Assembly: GCA_030527885.1 (NCBI GenBank)
Contig: JAUMZY010000011.1
Coordinates: 1-54,058 of the forward strand
Reading direction: 5' to 3'
Length of the DNA: 54,058 nucleotides
Source of the DNA: Corynebacterium sp.
GTDB taxonomy: Bacteria > Actinomycetota > Actinomycetes > Mycobacteriales > Mycobacteriaceae
The notes beneath the pieces are model-generated. The model did no database searches. It was not told the origin of the DNA and saw only the letters and a program-made list of their open reading frames with translations. Shown here piece by piece: positions 1 through 6,663 of this stretch (the stretch's first letter is position 1; every line of letters starts with the position of its first letter). Made by a program: the position numbers and the translations under genes.

Positions 1-1
1 C

Positions 2-148
2 ATGAGCGTGATCGTCATAGAGGAATTTGAGAAGGAGATTACGTCAGCAAATATCGTGTTTTTGGTGTTAGTACCTGCGGCGTTGTTGGGCATTATCGGT
101 TTCACACTAAGCCGATATGAGCGGTCAGCCACAACAAGTGAGGATTGA
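2..148 (+). CDS. CPBP-like membrane protein, 3' fragment (cut by window edge)
   Basis: Only the last 48 codons are in the window. The reading frame is open from base 2 and ends with TGA at 146-148. The encoded tail (ITSANIVFLVLVPAALLG, then a GFTLSRYER-like end) matches the C-termini of the two complete CPBP-like proteins at 712-1596 and 2736-3611, so this is the third member of the tandem family. The stop codon overlaps the ATG of the next gene (TGATG), which suggests translational coupling. The ATG at base 2 is internal by homology and not the true start. Confidence 0.7.
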   Translation: MSVIVIEEFEKEITSANIVFLVLVPAALLGIIGFTLSRYERSATTSED

Positions 149-678
149 TGATGCGCGATCGAAAGATTACCCTTCTTATGTCGCTTCTTCTTATCATTGT
201 GTTCGGCGTGGTCAGTGCAACGATCTATCATTTTCGGGTGGATAAACCCATGTTTGCTTCGGTCCATCGTGCGGTGACGGAATATCGAAAGGTGGTAGAT
301 GCTGCATGGAGTGATCCTAGTTGCACGTTAGAGCATTGCTCGAAGTCGAGTAAAACGATCCCTGGTGTGCCGTCGACACGGGCGCAGTTGACTGAGGCGG
401 AACGGTGGAACCTGGATTTACGTGATTCTAATCTGGAGAGACGTGACAACGGGGACTCACCGCCTCCTATTCATATGAGCAGCAAAATAACCCTTCATGA
501 AGTGATGAAAAATGATGATGGTAGTGTGACCGCTATTGTCGATGTGTATACAGTCAGGGACTACGGGGACGGTGACTCGGACACTGGTGCCACCTATGTT
601 CACCAGGTAGAGCTGATGCCTATTGATGGTGGTTATGTCGTCATGGCCGATAAAATCGTGGACATGCCAAATCCCTGA
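148..678 (+). CDS. Small membrane-anchored extracytoplasmic protein, copy A
   Basis: I do not recognise a family. The 176-residue product has a short charged N-terminus (MMRDRK) and one hydrophobic segment at about residues 7-28. The remainder looks extracytoplasmic and contains two nearby cysteines in an SCTLEHC stretch that could form a disulfide. A paralogue at 2184-2732 keeps the same membrane segment, the Cys pair, the GVPSTRAQLTEAER stretch and the ELMPIDGGYVVMA stretch near the C-terminus. The ATG at 148 is chosen because it overlaps the stop of the upstream CPBP-like gene. A CPBP-like gene follows 33 bases downstream, so the two probably form one transcription unit and may act together at the membrane. 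The partnership is inference. Confidence 0.72.
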   Translation: MMRDRKITLLMSLLLIIVFGVVSATIYHFRVDKPMFASVHRAVTEYRKVVDAAWSDPSCTLEHCSKSSKTIPGVPSTRAQLTEAERWNLDLRDSNLERRDNGDSPPPIHMSSKITLHEVMKNDDGSVTAIVDVYTVRDYGDGDSDTGATYVHQVELMPIDGGYVVMADKIVDMPNP

Positions 679-711
679 TAGGTTTAATCCCATTAATATT
701 TAAGGTGAAAC

Positions 712-1596
712 ATGACAAGCACTCTGCGTACAGTAGTTCGTCTCATTATTTTCGGTGTCGCTGTTCTCGCCAGTGGGTGGTACGGATCATACCTTTATGG
801 TGGGAAAGCTGTTATGGGCTGGACAAGCTATTCGAGTTTTGGAGAAATGGTACGACTGTTTCCGCCCTTCTTTCTGGTGTTGGTGTTAGCCCGATCCAAT
901 GGCGGTCGGCGTGAGATGGGGTTTGCCTTCAACTTCCGCGGCAAGGGTGTGACATGGTTGCTCTTTATCCTCGCCTATCCTACGGTGATGACGGCGTCGA
1001 TCTTTATTGGGGCTGTGGCGAATGCCTTGAATTTTACGACGCTGAACCTTGACTCCTACTTGGATAGTGTGGGAGTCAATCTCATCTGGTTTTTTCTGGC
1101 CACCCTGGTCGGAGAAGTGATATGGCGTGGTTATTTCACCAACCAGCTATTGAAATTGCGACTTCGGTCATGGCATATCTATCTTATTGTCGCTGTTGTG
1201 TGGTGGTTATGGTGGGTTCCTACCTGGGATAGTGAAATGATTGAAAATTACCATTTTGCTGAGTTTAAGATCTCGGGAATCATGCTCGTGGTGGCCACGC
1301 TCTTCATGTTTTTCTGTTGGTCTGTGTTCTATACGGAGGCTTTCCGGGTTACTGGTTCCATCTGGCCGGGGGTGATTACTTACTTCTTCATGAGTATGTG
1401 TAGCATGCCGGATTTTGTGCAGCAGATTACGTCGGAAAATATCGTGTTTGTGGTGTTGCTACCTGCGGCATTGTTGGGTGTTATCGGTTTCGTCATCGGC
1501 CGATATGAGCAGCCTGTCCACCAGCCAGCGGTCAGCCCCCAGGCTGTAGATTCCTGTGATAATGATGGGGCCAAAAAGGGGAGCGATATCACCTAA
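712..1596 (+). CDS. CPBP-family membrane protein lacking catalytic residues, copy A
   Basis: The 294-residue polytopic protein has roughly eight hydrophobic segments. The layout resembles the CPBP (CAAX protease and bacteriocin-processing) family, whose active members carry EExxxR, an FxxxH-type motif and a later conserved His. Here the first motif reads GEVIWRG, so the first Glu is Gly. The region expected as WxLWHxP reads WWLWWVP, with Trp for His, and the region expected as SxWPxxxxH reads SIWPGVITY, with Tyr for His. The fold therefore looks retained but peptidase activity is doubtful. The gene follows its small partner closely (stop at 678) and starts at ATG 712 behind an AAGGTGAAAC Shine-Dalgarno-like stretch. 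Family assignment is moderate because the identity is remote. Confidence 0.68.
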   Translation: MTSTLRTVVRLIIFGVAVLASGWYGSYLYGGKAVMGWTSYSSFGEMVRLFPPFFLVLVLARSNGGRREMGFAFNFRGKGVTWLLFILAYPTVMTASIFIGAVANALNFTTLNLDSYLDSVGVNLIWFFLATLVGEVIWRGYFTNQLLKLRLRSWHIYLIVAVVWWLWWVPTWDSEMIENYHFAEFKISGIMLVVATLFMFFCWSVFYTEAFRVTGSIWPGVITYFFMSMCSMPDFVQQITSENIVFVVLLPAALLGVIGFVIGRYEQPVHQPAVSPQAVDSCDNDGAKKGSDIT

Positions 1597-1599
1597 TTA

Positions 1600-1625
1600 A
1601 AGGTACGGAGCCCGCCCTGTACCTT
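1600..1625 (+). terminator. Possible terminator hairpin after CPBP copy A
   Basis: Seven-base arms AAGGTAC (1600-1606) and GTACCTT (1619-1625) are perfectly complementary and lie four bases after the CPBP stop codon. There is no long T run, only ATTAATG. A second inverted repeat, ACCCCC at 1637-1642 with GGGGGT at 1662-1667, is followed by gctatttta. Either could end the transcript. Confidence 0.35.
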
Positions 1626-2079
1626 ATTAATGCTAAACCCCCGCTTCTAACAGACGGAATTGGGGGTGCTATTTTAGTTCGAGTTGTTACTGATGTCCGA
1701 GTCATCAGGCTTAGAGTTAACCCCCGGGTCCTCAACCTGTGGGTTACTGGCACGTTGGGGTGCATAATGATGTGTCGCTGAGCATTCACACCAACATGTC
1801 GCTTGATATAGACGACACTGAGATGTATAAATTATTTTTATAGGTCTTTGCAGATGATTTGGTGGGGGTGTGGCTTATCAATTGTATTTTCGGATAAGCG
1901 CGGGTTAATGGCGAGGTAAGACGTGCTGGCAGTATGGTCTATTTTCCTTAAAAGTGCTGGTTGATACGTATCGATTAGGTGTTCTATTCGCACCCCCGTG
2001 CTCATGATGGGGGCGTGCGGTGTGGTGATGTGCGTTGTAGAGTCGCGGATGTTGATGTTGTGCATTTTGGGAGTAGGTC
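1626..2079. other. Gap between tandem modules, no convincing gene apart from the small ORF after it
   Basis: No reading frame here has a credible start and coding character. The stretch holds the ACCCCC/GGGGGT inverted repeat (1637-1667), an AT-rich block around 1826-1842, and a hairpin at 1990-2018 in which GCAC-CCCC pairs with GGGGG-CGTGC around a CTCATGAT loop. No remnant of a third small-protein gene is obvious, so the gap is not simply a decayed module. Confidence 0.5.
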
Positions 2080-2175
2080 ATGAAGTCGACATTTCGTTTG
2101 CGTCGTGGGGGAGGGGCGTTGGTTCCGGCGGCGTCCGCTGCTGGTGCTGGGGTGGATCTTGATGTGGTGACTTAG
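2080..2175 (+). CDS. Small ORF, 31-residue Arg-rich then Gly/Ala-rich peptide
   Basis: ATG at 2080 is preceded by GGGAG at about 2069-2073, well placed as a ribosome binding site, and the frame stops at TAG 2173-2175. The peptide begins MKSTFRLRRGGG, continues with a small-residue stretch (ALVPAASAAGAG) and ends VDLDVVT. The stop lies eight bases before the ATG of the small membrane protein gene at 2184, the spacing of translationally coupled genes. It could be a leader peptide, a secreted or processed peptide, or chance. CPBP-type proteins often occur in peptide-bacteriocin loci, which makes a real peptide worth considering, but nothing here proves expression. Confidence 0.4.
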   Translation: MKSTFRLRRGGGALVPAASAAGAGVDLDVVT

Positions 2176-2183
2176 GGTTGTTG

Positions 2184-2732
2184 ATGATGCGTGATCGGAA
2201 GATGATCTGTCTTGTGTCGTTTCTCTTTATCATTGTGTTCGGGGTGGTTAGTGCAACGATTTATCATTTTTGGGCGGAGAGACCCTGGTTCGTTTTGGTC
2301 CATCGCGCGATGATTGACTATCAAAAGGTGGTAGATGCTGAATGGGGTGATCCTAGTTGTACGCTAGAGAATTGCTCGAAGTCTAGTAAGTCGATTCCTG
2401 GTGTGCCGTCGACACGGGCGCAGTTGACTGAGGCGGAACGGTTTAATCTGAAGTTACGTGGTAACGTGGATTCGCTGTCTACTATTCATATGCGTAGCGA
2501 CATAGCCTTTCATCATGTAACGAAAAATGATGACGGTAGTGTGACCGCTATTGTCTATGTGTATACAGCCAGAGAGTACAGGGACGGTGACGTGATCACT
2601 GGTGGCCCCTATGTTTACCAGGCAGAGCTGATGCCTATTGATGGTGGTTATGTTGTCATGGCCAATAAACCTGTGGATGAGACAGGTCAGTTTCATCCTC
2701 ACACGTTTTATCTCATCAATAGTTTAGGGTGA
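2184..2732 (+). CDS. Small membrane-anchored extracytoplasmic protein, copy B
   Basis: This 182-residue paralogue of the gene at 148-678 has the same MMRDRK start, one membrane segment, the SCTLENC cysteine pair and the conserved PIDGGYVVMA stretch. Copy B lacks several residues in the middle and has a longer C-terminal tail. The ATG at 2184 matches the start of copy A; in-frame TTG codons upstream are not used by homology. The stop at 2732 is three bases before the CPBP-like start at 2736, so co-translation is likely. Function unknown. Confidence 0.72.
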   Translation: MMRDRKMICLVSFLFIIVFGVVSATIYHFWAERPWFVLVHRAMIDYQKVVDAEWGDPSCTLENCSKSSKSIPGVPSTRAQLTEAERFNLKLRGNVDSLSTIHMRSDIAFHHVTKNDDGSVTAIVYVYTAREYRDGDVITGGPYVYQAELMPIDGGYVVMANKPVDETGQFHPHTFYLINSLG

Positions 2733-2735
2733 AGC

Positions 2736-3611
2736 ATGACAAGCACTAGAGTATTTTGCCTCATTATTTTCGGTGTCGCTGTTTTCGCCAGTGGGTGGCG
2801 CGGATCATACATTTATGATCTTTTTGACGCGAACGACATTATGGCTCCGGGGTGGCCAATGTACGCGACTCGGGGAGAAGAAGCACGATTGTTTCCGCTC
2901 TTCTTTCTGGTGCTGGTGTTAGCCTGGTTCAGTGGTGGTCCGCGTGAGATGGGGTTTATCCCAAAAATCCGCGGTAATGGTGTGACATGGTTGCTCTTTA
3001 TTCTTGCCTATCCTGCGGTTATGATGGTGTCGATTTTTCTTGGGGCTGTGGTGAATGCTTTGAGTTTTACGACGCTGAACTTTAACTTCTACTTGGAAAA
3101 AGTGGCAGATAATCTCGATTGGTTTTTGCCGGTCGCCCTAGTCGGAGAAGTAATGTGGCGTGGTTATCTCACTAACCAACTATTGAAATTACGACTTCGG
3201 CCATGGCATATTTACCTCATTACCGCCGGTCTGTGGTGGCTCTGGTGGGTTCCCATCTGGAATAGCGCAATGATTAAAAACTACTACTTTGCTGAGTTTA
3301 AGATCTCGGGAATTGCTCTCGTGGTGGCCACCCTCTTCGTGTTTTTCTGCTGGTCCGTGTTCTATACGGAGGCGTTCCGGGTTACCCGTTCTATCTGGCC
3401 GGGGGTGATTATCTACTTTCTCATGAGTGCGTGCGGCATGCCGGAATTTGTGAAGCAGATTACGTCGGCAAATATCGTGTTTGTGGTGTTGCTACCCGCA
3501 GCATTGTTGGGTGTTATTGGTTTCGCAATCAGCCGGTACGAGCGGACAGCTACTCCAGTCGATGAGGTAGGACATCAATGGCATACTCAATTCAAAGGAT
3601 GCTTTGTGTAA
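2736..3611 (+). CDS. CPBP-family membrane protein lacking catalytic residues, copy B
   Basis: This 291-residue paralogue of 712-1596 shares long near-identical stretches, such as WRGYLTNQLLKLRLRPWH and ILPAALLG-type C-terminal segments. The same three positions that should be catalytic in CPBP proteins are replaced: GEVMWRG, WWLWWVP and SIWPGVIIY. Because both complete copies carry the same replacements, loss of the catalytic residues preceded the duplication and the proteins are probably maintained for a non-proteolytic membrane role. A strong terminator hairpin follows at 3652-3676, closing the tandem array. Confidence 0.68.
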   Translation: MTSTRVFCLIIFGVAVFASGWRGSYIYDLFDANDIMAPGWPMYATRGEEARLFPLFFLVLVLAWFSGGPREMGFIPKIRGNGVTWLLFILAYPAVMMVSIFLGAVVNALSFTTLNFNFYLEKVADNLDWFLPVALVGEVMWRGYLTNQLLKLRLRPWHIYLITAGLWWLWWVPIWNSAMIKNYYFAEFKISGIALVVATLFVFFCWSVFYTEAFRVTRSIWPGVIIYFLMSACGMPEFVKQITSANIVFVVLLPAALLGVIGFAISRYERTATPVDEVGHQWHTQFKGCFV

Positions 3612-3651
3612 CTCAGACATGGTGGTGTGGCACATGCACTTTTTAGGAGTG

Positions 3652-3676
3652 GACGGTTGCTGCACCGTCTTTTGTT
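3652..3676 (+). terminator. Rho-independent terminator closing the tandem array
   Basis: A perfect 6-bp stem GACGGT (3652-3657) and ACCGTC (3664-3669) encloses the loop TGCTGC and is followed at once by TTTTGTT. It ends transcription from the CPBP-like gene before the convergent minus-strand genes. Confidence 0.75.
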
Positions 3677-3730
3677 GAACGGTCCCTACAAAACCCAACC
3701 ACCCCAGTGCGTTCGTCGAAAAGCAAACTG

Positions 3731-4219
3731 CTAAGCAGCTGCCGACATAAACCGAGGCAGCATCATCAAGATGGCAGTGACCACCCATAGCAGCGCAAAA
3801 ATGCCACCGAACATGGACAATTGCCCCTTGGCCTTCTGCCAATCAGCAATCACAAACGTATCGGACTGCTCATCCGCCGGCAGCAACTGTAATGCACTCA
3901 TCATGGTCCGCTGGCGCGGCATGATGACGAAGAACAACAACGCCCACGCAATCAGCGACAGCAAAATAGAAGCATGGAAGCGGCCGTCTGTCCAATAATC
4001 ACCAGTGAACATGATGGCGAAACCAAGCGCCGGCACCAGCAGCGAAAGCATCCCATAGGTTTGGGTGATGCGGTAGAGAACGCGCATGGAACCCTTGGCG
4101 TAGTAATCGCCGCCGTGCGCTTTGAGTGCTTGCACTTGGAAGGTGGACACCGCAACCGTCACCGGGCCCAAAAACAACACGGCAGCCAGGATGTGCAGCA
4201 CAATCATCAGTGAACCCAT
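3731..4219 (-). CDS. Four-helix integral membrane protein, DUF2269-like
   Basis: The 162-residue protein has about four transmembrane segments (residues 3-24, 55-75, 85-103 and 135-155). It starts MGSLMIVLHILAAVLFLG and contains a conserved-looking RITQTYG stretch and a PRQRTMM loop. It resembles small DUF2269-type integral membrane proteins common in Corynebacterium, for which I know no established function. It lies downstream of the HNH-like gene on the same strand with a 45-base gap and may be cotranscribed with it. Confidence 0.65.
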   Translation of the reverse strand: MGSLMIVLHILAAVLFLGPVTVAVSTFQVQALKAHGGDYYAKGSMRVLYRITQTYGMLSLLVPALGFAIMFTGDYWTDGRFHASILLSLIAWALLFFVIMPRQRTMMSALQLLPADEQSDTFVIADWQKAKGQLSMFGGIFALLWVVTAILMMLPRFMSAAA

Positions 4220-4264
4220 GAATGTAGGTTTCCTTTCGATACATCAATAACAATCGGCCTAACC

Positions 4265-4891
4265 TTATCCCACCAAGCACTGATTGCGCATTACCGAAAC
4301 ATCCGATCGCGGCAGGGCAAGCCCATATTTCACCGCAATATCAGCCATTTGATTGACATACCAACAACGCTTCGACCGATCAGAGGGCAACCATTCAGAT
4401 GGCAGCGAATCAGATTTCAGTTGATTTTCTTCCTTCGCCACCGCCACTAAATTGGCAGGATCATTGGCAAAATCCAGGCGTTTCTGCTGGTCCCAGGCGT
4501 AAGCCCCCATGTCCCACGCCGCCGCCAGCGGGAAAATGTGATCAAGCTCAATGGGCTCACCACCCAATTCCGCAGGATCGCTACTGATATGCCGGCCGGA
4601 ATAAGGGCACACGCCCTGCGCGTACGGCTTGCAGCGGCTCGATTCCTGCACAACCATGAGTTGCGCGCGCAGCACATCATCGCGCACCGTGCAGCCGCTG
4701 CGGGTGCGGCTTTCACCCCACCCCGCCCCAAATTCCGCGCGCTGATAGCCCAGGACGGTTTGCCGCTGCGCCACTTGGGGGACCAGCGCCAGGCTGGGGC
4801 TTTGGCGCTGACAGCCCACAGGCAGCAGCGTGGTGCACAGCAGCACCGTACTAATAATAAGGAATCCGGTAAAAGAAAATACTCGTTGCAT
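4265..4891 (-). CDS. Secreted HNH endonuclease-family protein (DUF1524-like)
   Basis: The 208-residue product from ATG 4891 has a signal-like N-terminus (MQRVFSFTGFLIISTVLLCT) ending in LLPVGC, so it may be exported or a lipoprotein, although Pro at the usual lipobox Leu position is atypical. The body carries an HNH-type core: ELDHIFPLAAAWD, then NDPANLVAVAKEENQLKSD and an SEWLP stretch, typical of the DUF1524-like secreted nucleases of actinobacteria. Several cysteines (GCTV, SRCKPYAQGVC, KRCWYV, NQC) suggest disulfides. A longer frame opens with TTG at 4951 but only the ATG at 4891 precedes the signal sequence directly. The start codon lies inside a 15-bp hairpin (see 4876-4921). Confidence 0.75.
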   Translation of the reverse strand: MQRVFSFTGFLIISTVLLCTTLLPVGCQRQSPSLALVPQVAQRQTVLGYQRAEFGAGWGESRTRSGCTVRDDVLRAQLMVVQESSRCKPYAQGVCPYSGRHISSDPAELGGEPIELDHIFPLAAAWDMGAYAWDQQKRLDFANDPANLVAVAKEENQLKSDSLPSEWLPSDRSKRCWYVNQMADIAVKYGLALPRSDVSVMRNQCLVG

Positions 4892-4921
4892 ACCTAGTTG
4901 GACTGGTGCAACGAGTATTTT
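4876..4921 (-). terminator. Perfect 15-bp hairpin: putP terminator that also covers the HNH gene start
   Basis: Arms AAAATACTCGTTGCA (4876-4890) and TGCAACGAGTATTTT (4907-4921) are perfectly complementary with a 16-base loop. On the minus strand the hairpin follows the putP stop by 57 bases and ends in TATTTTC, as a terminator would. The ATG of the HNH gene (4891-4889) sits at the edge of the stem and the first codons form the 3' arm, so readthrough RNA would fold over its own start codon. Confidence 0.7.
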
Positions 4922-4978
4922 GGCTAACCGCCCGGCCCCTGTGGGGTACAACGGGGGCGCAAACGGGGGTAATGAGGA

Positions 4979-6529
4979 CTAGGCGGTGCTGGCCGCGCCT
5001 TCTTTGGGCTCTTTGGCAAGGAAGCTCTTCTCGCGTTCCACGGCGTCGTCGAAGGCTTTCTTCACATCCTCGTTGGGTTCGGCCGTGAGCAGGGTGACCA
5101 CGATGATGGTGATCGTGGCGGCAAGAACCCCGGGTACCATCTCGTAGATAACACTCTTGAGCCCGGTGCTGCCCCAAATGCCGCACACCACAGCGCCCAC
5201 AACCATGCCCGACAGTGCGCCTTGCAGGTTGAGCCGCTTCCAATACAGCATGAGAACCACGACCGGCCCGAATGCTGAGCCGAAGCCTGCCCAGGCGAAG
5301 CCCACCAACCCAAGAATCGAGTTATTGGGGTTGAGCGCCAACAGACCAGCGATGACCGACACCAGGATCACCGCACCGCGGGACAGGTTAATCAGGAACT
5401 TATGGCTGTGGCCATCCGGGCGGATGATCTTGTACAGATCCTCAATGAGCGACGTCGACGACACCAGCAGCTGCGACGAAATGGTAGACATGATGGCCGC
5501 CAACACTGCGGTGAGGATCAACCCACCAATGAGCGGGTGGAACAGAATCCGGGACATGTCCAAGAACACTGATTCGTACGCCTTGGTGTCCGTGATGGTG
5601 AGATCTGGGTTCTGACCGAAGAAGGCAGTACCAATGATGGCGATGAACACCGCGCCGATGATGGAAATGAACATCCAGGTCATGCCAATGAGCCGGCCGG
5701 TCTTGGCATCACTGGGGGTGCGCAGCGCCATGAACCTAACAATGATGTGCGGCTGTCCGAAGTAGCCGAAGCCCCACGCCAAGTTACCAATGATCGTGGC
5801 GGCGGAAACACCGCTGATCAGTGAGAAGTAGGCAGGGTTACCATCAGGGTGCGGACCGTAAGAATTAGAAGTAGCCCACGTCCAGATGGAGCTTGGATCA
5901 TCCAGGTAAAGCAACGCCATGACCGGCACGATGACCAGGGAACAGAACATGATCATGCCCTGCACCGCATCGGTGTAGGACACCGCCAAGAAGCCACCAA
6001 TGAAGGTATAGCCCACGGTGATGCAGGCGACGATGAGCATGCCGGTGATGTAGTTGCCGCCGAAAGTGGATTCGAAGTACTTGCCGCCAGCAACCATGCC
6101 GGACGACACGTAGAAGGTGAAGAACACCACGATGATGATGGCGCTAACCAGCCGGATGACCCTAGTTTTATCGTTGAGTCGGCTTTCAAAGAAGGACGGG
6201 ATGGTCACAGAATCATCCGCCACTTCGGAATAGGAACGCAGTCTAGGAGCAGTCCACTTCCAGTTCGCCCAGGCACCCACCAGCAACCCGACGGCAATCC
6301 ACAATTCGGACATGCCGGAAACAAATAATGCCCCGGGCAAGCCCATGAGCAACCAACCGGACATGTCGGCGGCGCCCGCAGAAAGGGCAGCTACAAATGG
6401 ATTAAGGCCGCGCCCGGCCAGAACGTAATCTTCGTATGCTTCGGTTTGGCGATAGCTCCAATAGCCGATACCGAGCATGACCCCCATATAAATAACAATT
6501 GCTATGATGTTCCAGGTATGGTCACTCAT
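4979..6529 (-). CDS. putP: Sodium/proline symporter PutP
   Basis: The 516-residue protein belongs to the solute:sodium symporter family and imports L-proline with Na+ across the cytoplasmic membrane. About 13 membrane segments are visible. Family signatures include YVLAGRGLNPFVAALSAGAA, DMSGWLLMGLPGA, the WKWTAPRLR loop and the GQPHIIVRFMALR segment, and the length is normal for PutP. ATG 6529 is preferred over 6535 because GGGAG then has a 7-8 base spacing. The tail after the last helix is acidic and Lys-rich. The gene is divergent from the SNF2 gene at 6664 and ends before the hairpin at 4876-4921. Confidence 0.92.
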   Translation of the reverse strand: MSDHTWNIIAIVIYMGVMLGIGYWSYRQTEAYEDYVLAGRGLNPFVAALSAGAADMSGWLLMGLPGALFVSGMSELWIAVGLLVGAWANWKWTAPRLRSYSEVADDSVTIPSFFESRLNDKTRVIRLVSAIIIVVFFTFYVSSGMVAGGKYFESTFGGNYITGMLIVACITVGYTFIGGFLAVSYTDAVQGMIMFCSLVIVPVMALLYLDDPSSIWTWATSNSYGPHPDGNPAYFSLISGVSAATIIGNLAWGFGYFGQPHIIVRFMALRTPSDAKTGRLIGMTWMFISIIGAVFIAIIGTAFFGQNPDLTITDTKAYESVFLDMSRILFHPLIGGLILTAVLAAIMSTISSQLLVSSTSLIEDLYKIIRPDGHSHKFLINLSRGAVILVSVIAGLLALNPNNSILGLVGFAWAGFGSAFGPVVVLMLYWKRLNLQGALSGMVVGAVVCGIWGSTGLKSVIYEMVPGVLAATITIIVVTLLTAEPNEDVKKAFDDAVEREKSFLAKEPKEGAASTA

Positions 6530-6663
6530 AGGCATTCTCCCTCAAAAGTTCGGTATTACAAATCACACTCTAACCCATATTGTCAATTTTTGTACAGAAA
6601 TATATTGTTTTTTTTCACCTTTTCGGGTGTGGCATTCGGGGGTAGGCGAGTAGAACTGGGATT

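Noticed and set aside
2080-2175. Possible dUTPase-like N-terminus in the small ORF (AGAGVDLDVV)
   Set aside because: The similarity to the AGxDL motif is too short, and nothing downstream continues the fold.
4892-4951. Upstream start (TTG at 4951) for the HNH gene
   Set aside because: It would place 20 residues before the signal peptide and has no ribosome binding site; ATG 4891 is directly in front of the hydrophobic segment.
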